64,000 bases of DNA, taken from positions 1,990,036-2,054,035 of the forward strand of contig NC_134524.1 in the NCBI RefSeq assembly GCF_027942865.1. The letters run 5' to 3'. This DNA comes from Odontesthes bonariensis (lineage: Eukaryota; Chordata; Actinopteri; Atheriniformes; Atherinopsidae). Each line of letters opens with the position of its first letter. Positions within the stretch are counted from its first letter, which is position 1. This document shows, one piece after another, positions 20,530-30,106 of the stretch. A program made the position numbers and the translations under genes. The notes under the pieces are model-generated. The model searched no databases and was not told the DNA's origin. It worked only from the letters and a program-made list of their open reading frames with translations.

Positions 20530-23500
20530 TAGGTTTTGGGGGGCGATAGCACTGAGTGGTATCTGGTGGGCGGGGCTCTTTGGGTATGTAGGCTGCCCGG
20601 AGGGCCGTGCTCTCAGTTCCACAAGGTTGCCTGCCCCTCAATTTTAAACGCTCACTATCAGGAAATATCAAAGAGCCAGAGCGGCGAGGGGAGGGGTCTT
20701 CCTGCACCCCTGTTGCCTGGTTGCTGCCTGGGGTGGGAGGGGCCAGGAGGAGTTGTCCTGCTGGTTCGGGGTCTGTGATGGCTGGGGGGCTGCTGGCCCC
20801 CGGATGTGCCCGCCGCGCCACACCCCAGCAGAGGTGGGGGATGGATGCATGTGCTGTGCGAGTGTGTGTGGATGCGTGTTTATTTATTTTTGTATTTTTT
20901 CTTTATTATGACCATTTTTTTTTTGTTGTCGTTGTTGTTGTGTTTTTGTTTGTTTGTTTTTCTTATATGATTTATGGGGTGACTGGGTCTGGGTCTAGCT
21001 GTCCTCTGGCCTGCTTGTGCTGTTCCTGATGGGGGGGGCACATTGCCTCTCCCCGCTGCTTGCGGCTTCACCCACCTGTGGGCACATCTTGACTCCCGGG
21101 GTGCTTGCCCAGGGGCACTGGGGCGTGCGCTGGCCCACTGCGGTTGGCTGTCTGGGGCGCCTGGCCCTCTCGGGTGTTGGGGGGGCCTCAGAGGGGTCTG
21201 ATAACTGAAGGCTCTGCCTCCCAAACTGGCAGCTGGTTCCACAGAGAGGGGCCTGATAACTGAAGGCTCTGCCTCCCAAACTGGCAGCTGGTCCCACAGA
21301 GAGGGGCCTGATAACTGAAGGCTCTGCCTCCCAAACTGGCAGCTGGTTCCACAGAGAGGGGCCTGATAACTGAAGGCTCTGCCTCCCAAACTGGCAGCTG
21401 GTCCCACAGAGAGGGGCCTGATAACTGAAGGCTCTGCCTCCCAAACTGGCAGCTGGTTCCACAGAGAGGGGCCTGATAACTGAAGGCTCTGCCTCCCAAA
21501 CTGGCAGCTGGTTCCACAGAGAGGGGCCTGATAACTGAAGGCTCTGCCTCCCAAACTGGCAGCTGGTTCCTCAGAGAGGGGCCTGATAACTGAAGGCTCT
21601 GCCTCCCAAACTGGCAGCTGGTTCCACAGAGAGGGGCCTGATAACTGAAGGCTCTGCCTCCCAAACTGGCAGCTGGTTCCACAGAGAGGGGCCTGATAAC
21701 TGAAGGTTCTGCCTCCCAAACTGGCAGCTGGTTCCACAGAGAGGGACCTGATAACTGAAGGCTCTGCCTCCCAAACTGGCAGCTGGTTCCACAGAGAGGG
21801 GCCTGATAACTGAAGGCTCTGCCTCCCAAACTGGCAGCTGGTTCCACAGAGAGGGACCTGATAACTGAAGGCTCTGCCTCCCATTCTACTTTTAGAAACT
21901 CTGGGAACCTCAAGTAAAACTGCAGTCTGAGAGCAAAGTGCTCTGTTAGGAAAATATCTTATAATTGGGGCCTGCCATAGCATTGCATAGGAGAGCACTG
22001 CCTCCATGCAAATGCATGGCAAGGCACCTATTACTATTTCGTTGGCAAAAGTCTATGGGATTTAACATTGAAAACGTGTCTCTTTATTTATAGGCTATAT
22101 TTATTCTTCCGTCCACATTAATGCGGGCCCTATGGAATCGCACCTCCCAACAATATATATATCAAAACAACCGGCTCGATGAGTTTTCGCGGGCTATTAC
22201 TTTTATTGAAGATTTGAGTTACCATGGCAACGTAATAAGCAAAAAACAGCCCCCCCAAAGCCCCCCTAGAAATAAACAGGGGGTGAGGTGTTCCGGGCCC
22301 GTCCCACTGGGAGGAGGCCCCGGGGAAGACCCAGGACACGTTGGAGGGACTATGTCTCTCGGCTGGCCTGGGAACGCCTCGGGGTCCCCCCAGAAGAGCT
22401 GGAGGAAGTGGCCGGGGACAGGGACGGCTGGGTTTCTCTGCTAAAGCTGCTGCCCCCGCGAGCCGACCCCCGGAGAAGAGGAAGATGATGGATGGATCGA
22501 CAATCCTGAAGTAACAAATGCATGGAGCAGTTTTTCTGCATCACTCTGAGACAGGATGTTCCTGATTTTAACAATATTACAAAGATGAAAGAAAGCAGTC
22601 CTAGAAACCTGTTTTATATGTGAGTCAAATGATAAGTTCTGGTCAAAAATAACTCCAAGGTTCCTCACTGTAGTACCAGAAGCTGAGGAAATACCATCAA
22701 GAGTAACTATATAACCAGACAATTTCTTCTCAGGTCCAAAGATAACGGCTTCAGTTAGTAGAGCAGAAAGTTCTGAGTGTTCTCAGATGTTTTCTGAGAC
22801 TTCACACGTTCCCTCCAACATGCATCTGTTGAACATCCCTTCATGAAAGTTTGGCTTTGGGGAGTTGTTGTCTGTGGTGTCTGATTTGGGACCAGAGAGC
22901 AAATCTCTCAGTCAGAAACACTAAAATGAAGCATTTTATGAAGCATATTTCATTTATTCAGCCACATCAGCTCAGAGTCTCGGTACCAAACCCTGAAGGT
23001 CGATCAGGTCGAATGGAAACACCATGTAGTATTTGATGTTTTAATGTCCTCACGCCACCAGCCTGTCTGCCTCTCAGGGTTGCTATGGAAACAATGAGGT
23101 CACCAGGAACAGAGCTTGTTGACGTCAGTCAGTCTCAGCTGGTGGTCCTCACTCAGGACTCTTTCTTCCAAGTTCGACCTGATAGCCAGGCTGCAGTTTT
23201 GTTTCTATCTATACATATTTCATTATTTTAGATATTTTTTGTACACATGGACTTGACTTGTACGTTAAACTAACTCGAATGTTTCTTCCCTTTAGTTCTG
23301 ACCTCAGTGATGTCCAACAGAAGTCAAGGTCAGTAAACTAGAACAGTTTGTTTGATGATTCAACCACTACAGTCTTTTAATTAGGAACTTTACTGTGAAA
23401 CTGTTCAAACAAAGAATGTAAGCAACATTAAGTCTTTAGACATTTAAATATCTGATTTACAGGTATCTGTGCTGCATTTCACCAAGATTTTAGAAAAGAT

Positions 23501-26500
23501 AGATTCATGGCGTTCAATCAGTCACATAAGCCGTCTTTACAGCATTAGATTAAATAACTGTACGTCCAACATTTAAATAATGATGCTTTAATACAAACAG
23601 ATGAGAAATACACTGGGCCTCAGAAGGTGCTTCTGGTTGTTCATTTGTTGAAAATAACAAAAACATCAGTGCAGTAACGTGCTTTGTCATTTCAGCGCTC
23701 ACAGCTGGTCTGACTGTGAGTCCCAGCAGCTCTCAGCTGGTCTGACTGTGAGTCCCAGCAGCTCTCAGTTCTTTAAAGGAGACTCTGTGTCTCTGAGCTG
23801 TGAGGAGGACCACAGCTCTGCTGGATGGACTCTGAGGAGGAACACAAGCAGAGGAACCAGGACTCAGTGTGATGACTGGGGAGAAGCAGCCGGTTCCTCC
23901 TGTAACATCAGATACATGTTCCCATGGGACAGTGGAGTTTACTGGTGTGAGTCCAGAGAGGGAGCAGCCAGTAACAGCATCAGCCTCACTGTCTCTGGTA
24001 AGATCAGACTGTGGAGTTAGTGCTGATGAAGCTGTGTGGAAATGGATGAAATGCTGTAGTTTGTCTCTGTGTTGAGGTGGATCAGTGATCCTGCAGAGTC
24101 CTGTCCTCCCTGTGATGGAGGGAGGTGACGTCACTCTGAGCTGTCAAACAAAGACCCCTCCCTCCAACCCCCCAGCTGCTTTCTATAAAGATGGCTCCCT
24201 CATCAGGGCGGAGCCTACAGGTCACATGACCCTCCTCCATGTTAACAGGTCTGATGAAGGATTCTACAGCTGTAGCATCAGCGGTCATGGAGAGTCTCCA
24301 TCCAGCCGGCTGTTTGTCAGAGGTGAGGGTTACTCAGGTGACTCTTTAGAGTTCAGAACATTTTAAAGTTCATGTTTAACAGTTAATTATATTTACTTCC
24401 TTCTAGAGAAACCCATCACCTCTTCTCCTCCATCATCTTCAATTCCTCCTGGTTCCACCTCTCCTCTTTCCTCCCCTCGTCCTCCTCCTGCTACTCTTTC
24501 TCATCATGAGGTGGTGTTATTTGCTGCCTGTGTTGGGGTCTTCCTGCTGTTACTGGTTCTACTGGTTCTACTGGTTCTACTGGTGAGACGATGTGTCCAC
24601 AGGAAAGCTGAAGGTGAGACAGAGCAGTTGGTGATCCATCACTGATCTTTTCCTGACAGCATCTTAAGAATACCTGCACTGAGCAAAGCTATGATGCATC
24701 ACAGAAACATTTAACTCGCTTTGCTTCCTTTCAGCTGACGTTGGAGGAACAGAAGAAGACGTTACATACAGCGACCTGGCATTTTCGTGCTCTTTCACAC
24801 AAAGTCACACTCATTGAACTCTGCCAAACATATTTATCACAAATCGCCTCTGAGCGCAGAGATCCGGCCCTCCAGCTGACATTCCGGCCATTATAAACGC
24901 CTACAATCAGAAAATTCATGTGAAAATGATTTTAAAACTGCCATAAAAAACAAGCCACACATAGTAGCTGAATGACGGTTCAAGAATTATTCGGATACGA
25001 CTTTTACTTTTCGAACAGCGACCGTTTGTTCGAGACAGTCGAGTGCAGTCAAAATTAGTCTAATTTTAAGAAGCCATAGTGTGTGCACATATGTCAGTTT
25101 GACGAGCCGCAGCTGGTTCCGTCTCCATAGCAACGCCTTATTAGCCTGCTCTGTTCTAACTCCTGTTACCGGGGCAACGCCTTGTTAGCCTGCTCTGTTC
25201 TGAGACTGCTTATGAGGGCAGAGCCAAGATGGCTGCCCTGTTATAACAGCTTCATGTTATAAATCTGATCTGCATTTCTCCTTTAAACTGATAGTGAGGG
25301 GAAGTTTGAAAATACCCACAATGCAATGGGAAAATGCATTGAAAAGCACTTACCGAGGCCATTTTGAAAATGCCATAAAAGCTGTATTTTAAACATTACC
25401 TTGATAAAAATGACATAGCTGTCTACAGCACACCTGTCTTAGGACAGGACTCTCTAAAGACAGACCTGTCTTTCAATGACAAAATCGATTGAAAAGCACT
25501 TAACGAACCAAAAATGCCAAAAACTGCCCTGATTTGGAGGCCTCATAACTCAGCCATACGACATCACAGAGACCTCATTCAAAGTTTATATGTGACAGGA
25601 GACTCTCAACTTCAACTAAACTAAACATTTTTTTATAGGGCGGGCAGTAGATTGGCACCCATCAAAATGTTTTCAGAAATGTTCTAGTTCTTATTGTAAT
25701 TTAGCCAATAATCCGATCCTTTCAGTGCCATGTAACCCCATTGAGTGAGTCCAACCCAACTTTATTTAAATAACACCTCATCAAACCAAAGTGCTTCCAG
25801 AGCAAATGACTAACTAGAAAGGACACAACCATTTAAAAAAAGCAATGCAAACCTTAAATCAGACCCAAGGTTTGTCTTTGTCTTATAGAAGCAGAGAGAA
25901 CAGATAACTTCACATCTTCCTCACCAGTCTTCTCTTTTCTTCATTTAAATTCCTCTTTTTGGGGATTTTCCACAAACCAACACAACATCTAATCACCCCA
26001 GAGTCTACAGCTCCCCGTTGGTGTGTATTTCAGCACCTGACAGTCAGAGCTGAGCTGGACTCGGTCTGTGGTTATTCTGCTAACAGACTAACAGCTCTGT
26101 GGTCGTCCAGCTTCCTGTTTCTGATGAAAACGTGTCAACTAAATGTGGACATGACCAGGTTTCACTGCTGATAAAGGAAACAACAAAACAATTCTTGGAA
26201 ATACATTTTTATGAACTCTGCACGAAGAGCAGTTTGTTCTTCACACATTGATATTAATATTATTATTAGTGGTACTGTGCTGTGATGTCCTGTTCACATC
26301 TAACCCTGCACAGAAAGAATAACTTCCTCATGGTACATATATGTGCTGCAGCTGTTATAATAATGTAATCTGTCCTTAGTTAACCCTGCACAGAAAGAAT
26401 AACTTCCTCATGGTAAATATATGTGCTGCAGCTGTTATAATAATGTAATCTTTCCTTAGTTAACCCTGCACAGAAAGAATAACTTCCTCATGGTAAATAT

Positions 26501-27547
26501 ATGTGCTGCAGCTGTTATAATAATGTAATCTTTCCTTAGTTAACCCTGCACAGAAAGAATAACTTCCTCATGGTAAATATATGTGCTGCAGCTGTTATAA
26601 TAATGTAATCTTTCCTTAGTTAACCCTGCACAGAAAGAATAACTTCCTCATGGTAAATATATGTGCTGCAGCTGTTATAATAATGTAATTTTTTCTTATT
26701 TAACCCTGCAGAGCCCGATCCAGCTGCTGTGTACTCTGCAGTGAGCTATGGAGAAGTCGTCTTCAGAGACCGTAAAGACGGACCAAAGACCCGAGGTACA
26801 GCTGATTTGTCTCCTTCAGGCTTCACTTCTAACTTCTTTCATCTGAAACCTGTCCATACAGTGCACCAGCAGAACCCAAAAGCAGTGCATGTTTTCTGAT
26901 TCTGACACTTCACATTTCACATGTTTTCAGCCTCTAACTGAGCTTAGATTAATGCTGCTGTATTGCTAACGTGCTAAAACAAAACCACGACTTCCTCGTG
27001 TCAGTTCCAGCGAGCTGAAGCTGGTCAGAGTTCACACCTCTGTGGGTCTGACTGGGCTGGCAGCAGCGAGGGGCTGGCTGAGGGCAGAAGTGAGCAGCTC
27101 TGCGGTCGTTTCACACCCGCTATATTCAGGTGTTTGTCTTTAACACCAGAACAAAAAAACCTGTGCAGAAAACTTCTAAATTTCCACAGAAACAATAACT
27201 TCCTCATGGTAAATACATGTGCTGCAGCTGTTATAATAATGTAATCTTTCCTTATTTAACCCTGCACAGAAAGAAAAACTTCCTCATGGTAAATATATGT
27301 GCTGCAGCTCTGTTATAATAATGTAATCTGTCCTTAGTTAACCCTGCACAGAAAGAATAACTTCATTAGGTAAATATATGTGCTGCAGCTGTTATAATAA
27401 TGTAATCTTTCCTTATTTAACCCTGCAGAGCCCGATCCAGCTGCTGTGTACTCTGCAGTGAGGACAGACCACGTCAGCTATGGAGAAGTCGTCATCAGAG
27501 GCCGTAAAGACAAAATAAAGACCCGAGGTACAGCAACTTTAACCTGA
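18801..27547 (+). CDS. Fc-receptor-like immunoglobulin membrane receptor (possibly broken)
   Basis: Exons I can place: 18801-18831, 23296-23328, 23696-23997 (or 23737-23997), 24077-24322, 24407-24613, 24735 onward, 26712-26795 and 27429-27547. All internal junctions are phase 1 with GT/AG, as in Ig-superfamily receptors. Exons 1-2 give a split signal peptide, [10 protein letters not shown] then [11 protein letters not shown]. Two C2/I-type Ig domains, a Ser/Pro-rich stalk, one TM helix and a tail with ITIM-like tyrosines (VTYSDL, VYSAV, VSYGEV) follow. It is expected at the leukocyte surface, with inhibitory signalling through SHP-type phosphatases if the tail is made. Two defects stand out: a 32-bp duplication at the first Ig exon and a dispersed repeat entering tail exon 6, which brings a stop at 24815-24817. 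The gene may be a pseudogene, a short-tail form, or rescued by alternative splicing. Confidence 0.7.
18832..20320 (+). other. Intron 1 of the Fc-receptor-like gene, 5' part
   Basis: Donor CTCT/GTAAGT at 18832. It contains an (AT)n microsatellite at 19483-19525. Otherwise it is AT-rich, with no ORF or recognised repeat family. Confidence 0.5.
20321..21190. repeat. GC-rich block with (CA)n, unknown family
   Basis: The composition changes sharply to GC-rich G/C runs (for example GGGGGGCACATTGCC). It includes a (CA)n microsatellite at about 20493-20527 and a poly-T/TTG-rich piece at 20890-20960. It is probably a dispersed element body in the intron. Open frames on either strand show no protein resemblance. 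Confidence 0.4.
21195..21875 (-). repeat. 55-bp minisatellite derived from a LINE coding segment
   Basis: About twelve copies of a 55-bp unit (starting CCTGATAACTGAAGGCTCTG). On the minus strand the unit contains [10 protein letters not shown] and [11 protein letters not shown], the segment near the end of L2-type RT ORFs (family form [15 protein letters not shown]). Because 55 = 3x18+1, the reading frame rotates through all three frames and remains open, creating a spurious 380-codon frame. Confidence 0.85.
21876..21965 (-). mobile_element. LINE coding stub that seeded the 55-bp array
   Basis: On the minus strand the flank encodes [20 protein letters not shown], in frame with the first array unit. 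This is the usual upstream neighbour of the RAFSYQAP segment in these LINEs. It shows the orientation and origin of the minisatellite. Confidence 0.65.
22288..22500 (+). pseudogene. C-terminus of an RTE-type LINE with GATG tail
   Basis: The frame encodes [20 protein letters not shown], then [20 protein letters not shown], then [14 protein letters not shown], the terminal region of the RTE/Rex3-like ORF common in fish. It is followed by GATGATGGATGGAT, a typical tandem-repeat 3' end. It is a 5'-truncated copy in intron 1 of the Fc-receptor-like gene. Confidence 0.7.
22500..22735 (-). pseudogene. L2-type LINE RT fragment
   Basis: The minus-strand translation includes [20 protein letters not shown] followed by [20 protein letters not shown]. 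This is the thumb region of L2-group reverse transcriptases, downstream of the YADD motif. It is truncated on both sides and abuts the RTE tail. Confidence 0.7.
23296..23328 (+). CDS. Fc-receptor-like gene, exon 2 (signal peptide end)
   Basis: Acceptor TCTTCCCTTTAG and donor CAAG/GTCAGT frame a 33-base mini-exon in phase 1. Joined to exon 1 (18801-18831) it completes a hydrophobic leader (LRCLLFLTSVM). Fc-receptor and FcRL genes typically have a split leader with a very short second exon. Confidence 0.6.
23696..23997 (+). CDS. Fc-receptor-like gene, Ig domain 1 exon with a 32-bp duplication
   Basis: It encodes [20 protein letters not shown] then [15 protein letters not shown] and, near the end, [12 protein letters not shown], with the two Ig cysteines, the core Trp and the D-x-G-x-Y-x-C motif. 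The first 70 bases contain two tandem copies of a 32-bp segment (23705-23736 and 23737-23768). The exon would be 270 bases (phase preserving) without the extra copy. With it, the phase-1 reading from the first acceptor meets TGA at the start of the second copy. An internal acceptor CTCTCAG at 23731-23736 gives a 261-base exon in frame. Donor CTCTG/GTAAGA at 23997. Confidence 0.7.
24077..24322 (+). CDS. Fc-receptor-like gene, Ig domain 2 exon
   Basis: A 246-base phase-1 exon between TGTTGAG and AGAG/GTGAGG. It encodes [20 protein letters not shown], then [11 protein letters not shown] ... AFYKDGSLI and [20 protein letters not shown]. Both cysteines and the D-E-G-x-Y-x-C motif are intact, and the F-Y-K-D-G strand is typical of fish FcRL domain 2. 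No breaks are seen. Confidence 0.75.
24407..24613 (+). CDS. Fc-receptor-like gene, stalk and transmembrane exon
   Basis: A 207-base phase-1 exon (acceptor CCTTCTAG, donor GAAG/GTGAGA). It encodes a Ser/Pro-rich stalk (about 35 residues) and a hydrophobic helix [20 protein letters not shown] followed by the stop-transfer [10 protein letters not shown]. The helix contains a short GTTCTACTG tandem repeat. No charged residue lies in the membrane, so pairing with FcR-gamma through a membrane acid/base pair is not expected. Confidence 0.75.
24735..24817 (+). CDS. Fc-receptor-like gene, first tail exon, truncated by a repeat
   Basis: The acceptor CTTTCAG ends at 24734. The phase-1 reading gives [20 protein letters not shown] and stops at TGA 24815-24817. 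VTYSDL fits the ITIM form (V/I)xYxx(L/V). From about 24779 the sequence is a dispersed repeat also present near 35800 (reverse strand), so the exon's natural end and donor are missing. If this reading is used, the receptor has a tail with one ITIM. Confidence 0.55.
24779..25660. mobile_element. Dispersed repeat, second copy at 35180-36130
   Basis: The segments around TCTTTCACACAAAGTCACAC, CTGCCATAAAAAACAAGCCA and CGACCGTTTGTTCGAGACAG recur in reverse at 35640-35850 and 35500-35560. There is no coding potential and no clear terminal inverted repeats. It is probably a non-autonomous DNA element. It enters the first cytoplasmic exon of the Fc-receptor-like gene. Confidence 0.6.
25661..26300 (+). 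other. Fc-receptor-like gene intron, nothing recognised
   Basis: AT-rich intronic sequence with no repeat family or open frame I can support. A short L2-like or unique stretch cannot be excluded. Confidence 0.35.
26301..26700 (+). repeat. 80-bp minisatellite carrying a splice-acceptor-like end
   Basis: Five units of exactly 80 bases start TAACCCTGCACAGAAAGAAT at 26301, 26381, 26461, 26541 and 26621. The sixth start, at 26701, runs into tail exon 7 through CCCTGCAG. Each unit therefore carries the pyrimidine tract and an AG that mimic the real acceptor. Confidence 0.95.
26712..26795 (+). CDS. Fc-receptor-like gene, ITIM-like tail exon 7
   Basis: An 84-base phase-1 exon (acceptor AACCCTGCAG, donor CCGAG/GTACAG) encoding [20 protein letters not shown] followed by RKDGPKT and R. 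It has two candidate tyrosine motifs: VYSAV and SYGEVV. Compared with exon 8 it lacks the RTDHV insertion between the tyrosines. It would be used only if exon 6 is bypassed or completed. Confidence 0.6.
27178..27428 (+). repeat. Second block of the 80-bp repeat before exon 8
   Basis: Three units (starting about 27178, 27257 and 27339; about 79-82 bases each) of the same sequence as 26301-26700, again ending in the CCCTGCAG acceptor at 27428. The repeat block and following exon look duplicated together. Confidence 0.9.
27429..27547 (+). CDS. Fc-receptor-like gene, ITIM-like terminal exon 8
   Basis: The acceptor CCCTGCAG ends at 27428. It encodes [20 protein letters not shown] followed by VVIRGRKDK and then, without splicing, RGTATLT and TGA (27545-27547). 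The motifs are VYSAV and VSYGEV. A donor-like GAG/GTACAG at 27527 is shared with exon 7, so splicing onward is possible, but no later exon was found. It is very similar to exon 7, a tandem exon duplication. Confidence 0.6.
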
Positions 27548-28316
27548 TATCATCTAAATGAGTTCAGAGAAGAAAGGTTCAGCACCTCCTGCTGCCTCTG
27601 AGCTCCTCTGTGGGAGACCCTTTGCCCTACATCTGCACCTCCCCCTGGTTCCTCTTCTCTTTGTGGTTTTTCCTCTTGATTGTGCCTGTGTTTTTAAGAC
27701 TTTTATACAAAATTAGATCACTTTAGTTATATTTTAGAGGCTGAATGCAGTTTGGAATGATCAGAAAACATCAGGAAGTTGAAACATTTTCAGTAAAGTG
27801 GATTTGATCTGAAATGTGGAAGAAGAAGTCTGCAAACATGTAAAACTGTTATTCAGAAATGAAAGAATATTTTCACTGTAATTAGATTTCTATCAAAGAA
27901 TATAATGTTCATTTTAACTGGAATTTCTATTTAAATTGTAGTTAAACACTGAATTATTCAATCCAACAGATCTAACACTTTGATGATGAAACCTTTTTAT
28001 TTTCGTTGTTTCTTTTGATCATTTCTGGATTAAATGACTTAATAACCTCATGAAGTTAAACTAATAAAACCAAAATCTCTGTGTAAGCCAGCTGTGCTGT
28101 GATCATGTGATGAACACACTGATGACCTCAGACTTCATCCAACCATCAGTTCACCTCAAGCTAAAGATGAGGTTCATAAAATAACTGAAGGCTGTTTTAA
28201 AGACTTTTTCAGGTTCTTTAGGCTTGGTGCTGCATCAGTGTTAAAATAAGAATAAATGTTTCAGTAAATGTTCAAATGTACTCATTATTTTTGCACTTTG
28301 TTGCTGTTGTTGTGCC

Positions 28317-28322
28317 AATAAA
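28317..28322 (+). terminator. Poly(A) signal AATAAA downstream of the Fc-receptor-like gene
   Basis: AATAAA, overlapping further AATAAA copies, is followed by a TGT/GT-rich stretch (TGTGTGTTGTGTATTTATTT). It lies about 770 bases after the TGA of exon 8, a reasonable 3' UTR length. Confidence 0.45.
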
Positions 28323-28379
28323 TAAAATAAATAAATAAATGATTGTACTTGTAACTCTGTGTGTTGTGTATTTATTTCC

Positions 28380-28990
28380 ATGTTCCTCAGCATGGAACAG
28401 GGAGCGTTCCCTCCCTGAGAGGAAAGTCGGGTCAGATATCATGTTTTTCTATCATTCTATGAGCTGTGAGGCCAAACAGCAACAGACTGCAGCTGGTTTT
28501 TCTCAGGGTTGAAGGTTGTTTTTGGCACTTTTCTGCCACAAGAGGAAAACAGCACAGCTTCATCCACAGGAACCTCCCTCAGGAAACTGTTGGTGGCCAC
28601 AGAAGTGCTTTAAATTAAAGGCCAAACTGAAGCTAAAGCAATGATGACAACACTGATAATCTAATGACTAAGTTCCCATGAGCCTTTGCAGTCAGCAGGA
28701 AGCAGCCCATGGTCAGAGCCTCCTCTGCTGCTGCTGAAGTTCATTTCAGCCCAAAGTGAGACATGACGGGGATGTTTCAGGAGCTGCTGACACACACTGA
28801 GCAGCTTTAGCTCAGAACACCTGGAACACACACACATCATGCTGTCATCACGTGGTTTCCTGGCTCCGCCCCTCTGATGGTGCCCCTCAGCCTGCCTGAT
28901 GGCATTCAGGGGCAGCGGATCGGTGAGACTCCCTCTGGTGGCAGAAAACACAATTACACAAACAAACCTTTCCCACCGTCTTCACTGCCG
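28380..28990. other. Intergenic, nothing recognised
   Basis: Unique-looking sequence between the Fc-receptor-like gene and the GATG array. No supported ORF or repeat. Confidence 0.3.
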
Positions 28991-29056
28991 GATGGATGGA
29001 TGGATGGATGGATGGATAAATGGATGGATGGATGGATGGATGGATGGATGGATGGG
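28991..29056. repeat. (GATG)n microsatellite
   Basis: About 66 bases of GGAT/GATG units with one interruption (ATAAATGG). Such arrays are usual 3' ends of RTE-type LINEs in fish, and an RTE-like fragment lies just beyond it at 29210-29600. Confidence 0.9.
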
Positions 29057-29209
29057 TGGGTGGATGTTTTCCCTCACTGTCTCGTCTGGTTTAGGAATAA
29101 AAGTCCACATGGAAAGGTGGTTACTTCAGGCTCTGCCTTGTGACTCTCTGCATAGGGACAGCCACCCCTCACCTCCATAACTCATCTGATGTCGATACTC
29201 TTTCAGAAA

Positions 29210-29600
29210 GACACACGTGATGAGCACATGCCAATTATCGCTGTGGCTGCTTAACCTTAAATGGAAGATGTTTTTGAAGCCTCGAGCCGGATCGTCTCTC
29301 CTCTCCAGAGCAGCTGAAGGTCAACAGAACCAGATGGAACCCTGAGGTTCCCAAAGCAGATGCCTCCTCCCCCCGACTACACATCCAGATCCTGTCCATG
29401 TAAACCACAAACAGGGTCGGAGACGAGGGGCAGAACTGGTGGAGTCCCCGTAAACCAGAACCACTTCCCAACCAGAATGCAGACACAGCTCTGACTGCGT
29501 TATCCAGTGACTGGGTATCCTGTAAAAGTGACTTCTGCGGCACCCCCCACAGACTCCCTGGGGGTCCAGAGTGCAGAAAACACATGGAACACAACCCTAA
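29210..29600 (-). pseudogene. RTE-type LINE RT fragment, strongly decayed
   Basis: On the minus strand the phrase FCPSSPTLFVVYMDRIWMCS followed by RGEEASALGTSGFHLVLL matches the RT palm region around the (GC)PLSP.LFV..MDRI..RSRGEE motif of RTE/Rex3-like elements. The catalytic FADD box that should follow is not readable. It belongs with the other RTE scraps at 22288 and 31201. Confidence 0.6.
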
Positions 29601-30106
29601 CCCTGGATGGTTAAACTCCCATGATCCCTACAGTAACTATGTGAGGGTAAAGATCTGGTCCAATGTTCCATGACCTGAACACATTTCTCCTCCTGAAAGG
29701 TTCAGTAACCAATCAGAGCCCCCTCTTCAGCCTTAAACTTTACCAGAGAAGTGGGATTTTCCCCAATAACAGATAACGTGTGAAAAGTAGATCTATTTCC
29801 AGGTAATAGCTGGAAAGCACAAATATTACAGTCTCACTGTGTAAGATTATTACTGCATGGTTTTTGTGTTGTGCTCACTCAGGCATGATATACCTGCTTT
29901 ATGAAGTCAGATTAATGGAAAATAAATAACTCTAACCCTGAAAGGGGCTGCTGACTTGCATGGGAATTCACAAATATCACATTTATGTGACATGAGTAAC
30001 TTAAAGCTGAGGGAAAAGTCATTAACGTAGCAAATAGCTCTGACATTGAGCCAATGCTACCACCATCAGGTCAAAGTGGAACATTTCCCTCAATAATATT
30101 CATCCA
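29601..30106. other. Intergenic, nothing recognised
   Basis: There is no supported gene or repeat between the RTE fragment and the zinc-finger B flank. Confidence 0.3.

Noticed and set aside
20880-22022. Long minus-strand frame of 380 codons and its shorter companions
   Set aside because: It reads through the 55-bp minisatellite in rotating frames and through low-complexity flank. It is repeat-derived, not a gene.
28877-29180. Frames with GWMDGWMD repeats
   Set aside because: Translation of the (GATG)n microsatellite.
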